Shown: positions 58,980 through 64,000 of the stretch, piece after piece
Layout: each line of letters starts with the position of its first letter
How positions within the stretch are numbered: the stretch's first letter is position 1
From: Enterococcus_C asini_A
Lineage (GTDB): Bacteria > Bacillota > Bacilli > Lactobacillales > Enterococcaceae
Direction: 5' to 3' (one strand)
DNA: 64,000 nucleotides
Assembly: GCF_031928785.1 (NCBI RefSeq)
Contig: NZ_JARQAL010000002.1
The notes under the pieces: generated by a model
The model's database searches: none
Told to the model about the DNA's origin: nothing
What the model saw: only the letters and a program-made list of their open reading frames with translations
Made by a program: the position numbers and the translations under genes

Positions 58980-60713
58980 ATGAAATTAATGTGGCACTAC
59001 ACTATGCGCTATAAGAAGCTGTTGCTTTTTGATTTTATTTGCGTATTCGGCTTTATTCTAATTGAGTTAGGCTTGCCCACGATTTTGGCCCATATGATTG
59101 ATCAGGCCATTCCCACCGGCAACGGCTCCATGGTCAATCAATTAGGACTTTTGATGTTACTGGTAGTGGTGATTGGGGTTGTGATGAACATTATGCTGGG
59201 GTATTTTACCACCAGGATTACTACCAATATTGTTGCGGACATTCGCAATGATTTGTTTGAGAAGACCCAAAGTTACTCTCACCAAGAATATGAAGCCATC
59301 GGGGTTTCATCATTGATTACCCGAGTGACCAATGACGCCTACCAAATCATGTTGTTTTTACAAAATATTTTGCGCATGGGCTTTATGACACCCATGATGT
59401 TTATCGTCAGCCTGTATATGATTTTTCGTACCAGTCCAAGCTTGAGTTGGTTTGTTCTAGGAGCTTTGCCATTATTGTTAGTGGCAGTCGTGGTCATCGC
59501 CAAGTTTTCTGAACCTTTATCCACACGGCAACAAAAAAACTTAGACAAAATTAACGGGATTTTACGGGAAAACTTGTCAGGACTTAGAGTAATTCGCGCT
59601 TTTGTAAATGAAAAATTTGAAGAGTCGCGCTTTAACAAAGTCAACAATGCCTATGCGGAAAGTTCCAAAAGTCTTTTCCGGCTAATGGCTGTGGCCCAAC
59701 CCGGCTTCTCTTTTCTTTTTAATATCGTCATGGTTTTAATCATTTGGTTTGGGACCAAGCAAATTGATGCAGGGACGTTGCAAATCGGGGACTTGATTGC
59801 CTTTATTGAATACATCTTCCACGCATTGTTTTCCTTTATGCTCTTTGCTTCGGTGTTTATGATGTATCCAAGAGCCGCAGTTTCAGCTAAACGGATTCAA
59901 GAAGCGCTGGATGCCAAAAGCCAAATTAAAGATTCAGCAAACCCGGTGACTAAAACAGAAACCCATGGCTATGTGACTTTTGAAAATGTGACCTTTGCTT
60001 ATCCGGGACATGCGGAAAGTCCCGTCATCAGAAATGTTAGCTTCACCGCAAAGCCTGGAGAAACCGTGGCTTTTATCGGCAGTACCGGTTCAGGAAAATC
60101 CACGCTGATTCAATTGATTCCTCGCTTTTATGATGTGAGTGAAGGCCGGGTATTAGTTGATGGTATCGACGTGCGAGACATGAGCATGGAGGCATTGCGA
60201 CAAAAGATTGGTTATATTCCTCAAAAAGCCCTTTTGTTTTCTGGTACCATTGCCGAAAATTTGCGTTACGGCAAAGAAGATGCCACCAAAGAAGAAATGG
60301 AGCGGGCACTGGAGATTGCCCAAGCTTCAGACTTTATTGCCGAAATTCCTGATGGGTTGGATGCTCATCTGGCAGAAGGGGGTACGAATTTTTCTGGCGG
60401 CCAAAAACAACGGCTTTCCATTGCCCGAGCAGTGATTCGCCAGCCAGAAATTTATATCTTTGATGATAGTTTTTCGGCGTTGGATTACCAAACCGATGCA
60501 AAATTACGGGCTCGCTTGAAACACGAAACCACAGAATCCACGGTCTTAATCGTGGCACAACGAGTGGGTACCATTATGCACGCCGATAAGATTATCGTCT
60601 TAAATGAAGGGGATGTGATTGGCATGGGAACCCATGAGGAACTCTTGCAAACTTGTCCGGTGTATTATGACATCGCCGCATCTCAATTATCAGAGGAGGA
60701 ATTGAACCGATGA
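58980..60713 (+). CDS. Heterodimeric ABC exporter, subunit with degenerate ATP site
   Basis: This 577-residue half-transporter has six membrane helices (about 1-310) and an ATPase domain. Walker A is IGSTGSGKST (about 365), the signature FSGGQKQR is intact (about 471), but the Walker B catalytic residue is Asp instead of Glu (IYIFDDS, about 491) and the switch histidine is Gln (VAQRVG, about 524). Such changes mark the non-catalytic half of asymmetric multidrug exporters of the BmrCD/EfrCD/LmrCD type. It starts at ATG 58980 after AAGGAGG and overlaps the partner gene by 4 nt. Drugs or lipids are the likely cargo. Confidence 0.9.
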   Translation: MKLMWHYTMRYKKLLLFDFICVFGFILIELGLPTILAHMIDQAIPTGNGSMVNQLGLLMLLVVVIGVVMNIMLGYFTTRITTNIVADIRNDLFEKTQSYSHQEYEAIGVSSLITRVTNDAYQIMLFLQNILRMGFMTPMMFIVSLYMIFRTSPSLSWFVLGALPLLLVAVVVIAKFSEPLSTRQQKNLDKINGILRENLSGLRVIRAFVNEKFEESRFNKVNNAYAESSKSLFRLMAVAQPGFSFLFNIVMVLIIWFGTKQIDAGTLQIGDLIAFIEYIFHALFSFMLFASVFMMYPRAAVSAKRIQEALDAKSQIKDSANPVTKTETHGYVTFENVTFAYPGHAESPVIRNVSFTAKPGETVAFIGSTGSGKSTLIQLIPRFYDVSEGRVLVDGIDVRDMSMEALRQKIGYIPQKALLFSGTIAENLRYGKEDATKEEMERALEIAQASDFIAEIPDGLDAHLAEGGTNFSGGQKQRLSIARAVIRQPEIYIFDDSFSALDYQTDAKLRARLKHETTESTVLIVAQRVGTIMHADKIIVLNEGDVIGMGTHEELLQTCPVYYDIAASQLSEEELNR

Positions 60714-62473
60714 AATCATTTTCTTCTTTAACACGACTTACTCATTACTTTAAACCGTATAAAAAAGAATTTTTCTTAGTGATGTTCTTTACGGTTTTAA
60801 CCGTGGCTTTTAACGGGGCACTGCCTTATGTAGCCGGGTTGCCCACCACAGAAGTCACTCGAAATGTCGCTGAAGGTGTGGCGATTAATTTTGATTATGT
60901 AATTAAGTGTTTAATCGCCATTGCCATCGTAGGAATTGGCTATTGCGCTTCCCAACTCTTAGCCGGTTGGATGATTGCCAATGTGGTGCAAAGTGCCATG
61001 TTTGACCTTAGAGAAGACATTGACAAAAAAATCAACCGTCTGCCGGTGTCTTACTTTGACCGCAATCAACAAGGAAACATCCTTTCTCGGGTGACCAATG
61101 ATGTGGATGCAGTATCCGGCGCTTTGCAACAGTCCTTAATCGGGATTGTCAATGCCATCTTAGGGATTCTCGTGGCGATTTCCATGATGTTTTATATCAA
61201 TGTGAAAATGGCGCTCTTAGCTTTGATTATGATTCCTGCCTCGATTTTGATTTCCCGCTTTATTGTAAAAGTTTCTCAAAAGTACTTCCAAGAAATGCAA
61301 AACGCCCTAGGAAATCTAAATGGTTTTGTTCAAGAAAACATGACGGGCTTTTCTGTTCTGAAAGTCTATGGTCGCGAAAAACAAACCTTAGAGGCATTTA
61401 AAGAGGTCAATGCTTCCTTGCGTACGTATGGCTTTAAAGCTGCTTTTATCTCAGGAATTATGATGCCATTAGTTTCCAGTACCGCTTATCTCACTTATAT
61501 TGCCATTGCAGTGTTAGGGGGACATTACGTGATTGCTGGGGTGATTGTGGTGGGGCAGTTGCAAGCTTTTATCCAGTACATTTGGCAAGTAAGCCAACCT
61601 ATGGGTAATATCACCCAATTGTCTTCCGTTATTCAAAGTGCTTCGGCGGCTTCCAAACGAGTGTTTGAGATTTTAGATGAAGCAGAAGAAAGTAAGCTCA
61701 ATCACCCTAAGACTTTACCCGCTCAAGTCAAAGGAGACGTTACCTTTGAAAATGTAGCTTTTAGTTATAATCCTAAAAATCCATTGATTAAAAACTTGAA
61801 CTTTGAGGTTAAAGCTGGTCAAACCGTAGCCATTGTTGGGCCAACTGGTGCCGGCAAGACCACATTGATCAATTTACTGATGCGTTTTTATGACGTGGAC
61901 AGTGGAGCCATTAAAGTGGATGGCATCAACACAAAAGAATTAGATCGTAGTGAGGTGCGTTCGGTTTTTGGTATGGTTTTGCAAGACGCCTGGCTTTATG
62001 AAGGAACCATTGCTGACAACATCCGCTTTGGTAAATTAAACGCCACAGATTATGAAGTGGTAGATGCGGCCAAAACCGCCAATGTGGATCACTTTATCCG
62101 CACCATGCCCGATGGTTACGAGATGCAGATTAATGCAGAAGGAGACAATGTTTCCTTGGGGCAAAAGCAACTGCTGACCATCGCTCGGGCAGTGATTTCC
62201 GATCCGAAAATTTTGATTTTGGATGAAGCTACCAGTTCCGTGGATACGCGTTTGGAAGCTTTGATTCAAAAAGCCATGGACAAAGTGATGGAAGGGCGCA
62301 CCAGTTTTGTCATTGCCCACCGTTTGTCTACCATTCGAGAAGCGGATTTGATTTTGGTGATGAACCATGGGGATATTATTGAAAAAGGAACCCATGAAAG
62401 TTTATTGGCTGCTGATGGCTTTTACAGCAAGCTTTATCAAAGCCAATTTGCCGAGGATGGGGAATACGAATAA
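60710..62473 (+). CDS. Heterodimeric ABC exporter, catalytic subunit
   Basis: This 587-residue partner half-transporter has six membrane helices (about 15-325) and an ATPase domain. Walker A is VGPTGAGKTT (about 376), Walker B has the catalytic Glu (ILILDEATSSVD, about 501) and the H-loop is canonical (IAHRLST, about 535). The signature is altered to SLGQKQL (about 481). Paired with the upstream subunit, one full hydrolytic site and one degenerate site result. The gene overlaps its partner by 4 nt and is followed by a terminator. Confidence 0.9.
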   Translation: MKSFSSLTRLTHYFKPYKKEFFLVMFFTVLTVAFNGALPYVAGLPTTEVTRNVAEGVAINFDYVIKCLIAIAIVGIGYCASQLLAGWMIANVVQSAMFDLREDIDKKINRLPVSYFDRNQQGNILSRVTNDVDAVSGALQQSLIGIVNAILGILVAISMMFYINVKMALLALIMIPASILISRFIVKVSQKYFQEMQNALGNLNGFVQENMTGFSVLKVYGREKQTLEAFKEVNASLRTYGFKAAFISGIMMPLVSSTAYLTYIAIAVLGGHYVIAGVIVVGQLQAFIQYIWQVSQPMGNITQLSSVIQSASAASKRVFEILDEAEESKLNHPKTLPAQVKGDVTFENVAFSYNPKNPLIKNLNFEVKAGQTVAIVGPTGAGKTTLINLLMRFYDVDSGAIKVDGINTKELDRSEVRSVFGMVLQDAWLYEGTIADNIRFGKLNATDYEVVDAAKTANVDHFIRTMPDGYEMQINAEGDNVSLGQKQLLTIARAVISDPKILILDEATSSVDTRLEALIQKAMDKVMEGRTSFVIAHRLSTIREADLILVMNHGDIIEKGTHESLLAADGFYSKLYQSQFAEDGEYE

Positions 62474-62480
62474 GTTACAA

Positions 62481-62531
62481 TTAAAACAGCTGTTGCTTTG
62501 ATATGCAACGGCTGTTTTAATATTTTTTTGC
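62481..62531 (+). terminator. Terminator of ABC exporter operon
   Basis: Stem TTAAAACAGC(T)GTTGC ... GCAAC(G)GCTGTTTTAA followed by T-rich sequence. Confidence 0.85.
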
Positions 62532-62606
62532 ATGGGAATCAGGTACACTAGTAATAGGAATGTAAAAAAAAGATTGTGGCATTTTAGAAATTATTTAGGA
62601 GGTCTT

Positions 62607-63881
62607 ATGAATACACAACAATCAAACGAGTTTGACTTAAAGGGTTGGCAGAAAAACATTGGATTCTTTTTGTCGGGCCAATTTTTATCCGGCATCACCA
62701 GCATGGTGGTGCAATATGCCATTATTTGGTACTTAACCGAACAAACCGGCTCAGCTACGGTATTAAGTTTTGCCACCTTATTAGGGATGATTCCCATGGT
62801 GGTTTTGAGTCTTTTTGTCGGTCCTTTTGTGGATCGTTTGGACAAGAAAAAACTCTTAATCGTAACAGACGGTATCGTGGCAATATTTGCCTTAGTCTTA
62901 TCCATTACCGGGACGTTAGCCGATCAATTTCCTTTATGGTTGGTGTTTGTCTCATTATTTATGCGTTCAGTGGCACAAACGTTTCAAATGCCTACCATTC
63001 AGTCCATTTTGCCCCAAATGGTACCGGAAAATGAATTAACTCGAGTCAATGGTCAATTGGGTATGGTACAGTCCGCCAATATGATTATTGCACCGGCTCT
63101 AGGGGCTTTTCTCTTTGCCTTTGTGCCCATGAATTTTTTGATTTTACTAGATGTGGTGGGGGCTATTTTAGGCATTAGTTTGCTATTGTTGGTACGGATT
63201 CCTAAAACCCAAGCCTTAGGAGAACAAGTTCACCTGCTTACGGATACGAAGCAAGGCTTTGCTATTTTGATTAAAAATAAAGGGATTTGGTACATCACCT
63301 TAATAGGAGCCGCTTTTACTTTGATTTTCATGCCGGCGGTGAGCATGTATCCTTTGATGACTTTGGAATATTTTCAAGGAACTGTGGGGCAGGCAGGGTT
63401 AATTGAGGTAGTGTATTCCGTGGGGATGCTCTTAGGTGGTGTGGTCATTGGGGTTTTTGGCAAATGGAAAAATCGCATGACCCCAGTTTTGAGTTCCTTT
63501 TTCGTAATTGGATCAGCCTTTGCCCTGAGTGGTCTTTTGCCGGGAAATCAACGAGGCTTCTTTTGGTTTGTGGTGCTGAACACCGTGGCAGGACTTGCTA
63601 CGCCGTTTTTCAATACGTTACTCATGGCGATGATCCAACAGAGTTATGAACCTCGTTACTTAGGACGGGTATTAGGGGTTTTGAATTCCTTAATGAGTAT
63701 CACAGGACCTGTAGGCTTGATTTTTGCGGGGCCGTTAGCCGATCGCTTTGGCGTGGAAAAACTCTTTTTGATTGCGGGTCTGGGAACGATTCTTTGTGGA
63801 ATTACTACATTCTTACTGCCCGCCGCTCGTAATTACGATTTAGAGTTACAGCAGCGCTTGGCTAAAATAAAGGAGGAGTAA
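62607..63881 (+). CDS. MFS transporter (macrolide-efflux-like)
   Basis: This 424-residue major facilitator has 12 predicted helices, typical of the MefA/EnrY-like (DHA3) branch. It begins LKGWQKNIGFFLSGQFLSGI, with a motif A-like FVGPFVDRLDKKKLLI (about 73), QSILPQMVPENELTRVNGQL (the P-x-x-x-x-E-L-x-x-A/V-N family motif, about 131-150) and a second GPLADRFGVEKLF in the C-half. Homologues export macrolides or other drugs. The substrate here is unknown. Start ATG 62607 follows AGGAGG. An open extension back to 62532 has no SD. It is directly followed by the gamma-carbonic anhydrase-like gene. Confidence 0.85.
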   Translation: MNTQQSNEFDLKGWQKNIGFFLSGQFLSGITSMVVQYAIIWYLTEQTGSATVLSFATLLGMIPMVVLSLFVGPFVDRLDKKKLLIVTDGIVAIFALVLSITGTLADQFPLWLVFVSLFMRSVAQTFQMPTIQSILPQMVPENELTRVNGQLGMVQSANMIIAPALGAFLFAFVPMNFLILLDVVGAILGISLLLLVRIPKTQALGEQVHLLTDTKQGFAILIKNKGIWYITLIGAAFTLIFMPAVSMYPLMTLEYFQGTVGQAGLIEVVYSVGMLLGGVVIGVFGKWKNRMTPVLSSFFVIGSAFALSGLLPGNQRGFFWFVVLNTVAGLATPFFNTLLMAMIQQSYEPRYLGRVLGVLNSLMSITGPVGLIFAGPLADRFGVEKLFLIAGLGTILCGITTFLLPAARNYDLELQQRLAKIKEE

Positions 63882-63883
63882 TC

Positions 63884-64000
63884 ATGGTTCGTTTTATTGC
63901 TGAAAATGCTCGGGTAATAGGCAATGTGACTTTAGGAGAAGCGGTTAGCATTTGGTATGGCGCTGTGATTCGCGGGGATGCCAATGCTATCTTGATTGGA
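63884..64000 (+). CDS. Gamma-carbonic anhydrase family protein (partial)
   Basis: The window ends inside this gene. The first 39 codons, MVRFIAENARVIGNVTLGEA and then VSIWYGAVIRGDANAILIG, show the left-handed beta-helix start and the S-x-W-x-x-x-V-I-R-G-D motif of YrdA/PaaY/CaiE gamma-type carbonic anhydrases. SD AGGAGGAG overlaps the MFS stop, so the two genes are coupled. The zinc-binding histidines lie beyond the window and activity cannot be judged. Confidence 0.88.
   Translation, partial: MVRFIAENARVIGNVTLGEAVSIWYGAVIRGDANAILIG

Noticed and set aside
1..64000. CRISPR arrays, prophage genes, insertion-sequence transposases
   Set aside because: No regularly spaced repeats, phage structural genes or DDE transposases were seen. 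The only mobile element is the Tn558-type island.

Overview
The window looks like a chromosomal segment of a low-GC Gram-positive of the order Lactobacillales, most probably an Enterococcus or close relative. The basis is the 23S-5S-tRNA-Asn order, T-box control of valS, the BusR/OpuA-type osmolyte operon, ezrA, rex, rnjA/rpoY, pepC, and strong Shine-Dalgarno (SD) sequences before almost every gene. The species cannot be fixed by eye.

Layout. 1-1760: tail of an rRNA operon with two tRNA-Asn copies, one tRNA-Thr and a HAD phosphatase. 1800-5540: a YtrA-type GntR-regulated ABC-2 transporter operon. 5690-15720: housekeeping genes (aminopeptidase C, a TcyP-type cystine symporter, a Tyr phosphatase/fructosamine-kinase-like/thioesterase operon, asparaginase, HAD, MazG-like protein, aspartate kinase). 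16116-17837: ezrA. 18200-28226: a cobalamin-riboswitch operon encoding a 1654-residue surface protein, a lipoprotein and an ECF transporter. 28306-42484: GyrI-like (frameshifted), FAH family, cysteine desulfurase-thiI, rex, T-box-valS, busR-busAA-busAB, folC and a HAD phosphatase. 42890-54659: radC split by an AT-rich resistance island. 54873 to the end: cold-shock protein, FetAB-like ABC, rnjA-rpoY, a heterodimeric ABC exporter, an MFS exporter and the start of a gamma-carbonic anhydrase.

The most interesting native system is the B12 operon. The riboswitch controls a membrane-anchored protein that combines a transcobalamin C-domain-like (DUF4430) module, two alpha/alpha-toroid domains resembling the other half of transcobalamin or intrinsic factor, and nine helical repeats. 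It is followed by a DUF4430 lipoprotein, EcfT, a fused EcfA-EcfA' and an EcfS protein. I read this as a Gram-positive, intrinsic-factor-like corrinoid capture chain feeding an ECF (CbrT-like) importer.

The resistance island is two elements in tandem in one radC attachment site. The first is Tn558 (tnpA, tnpB, tnpC, orf138, fexA). It is followed by a 3' radC fragment from a different host, then araC-optrA, then a second copy of the same 24-bp right end, and finally the true host radC 3' end. optrA and fexA each have a leader peptide with an SD-sequestering hairpin. A further small reading frame upstream of fexA is complementary through its own 3' end to its own SD.
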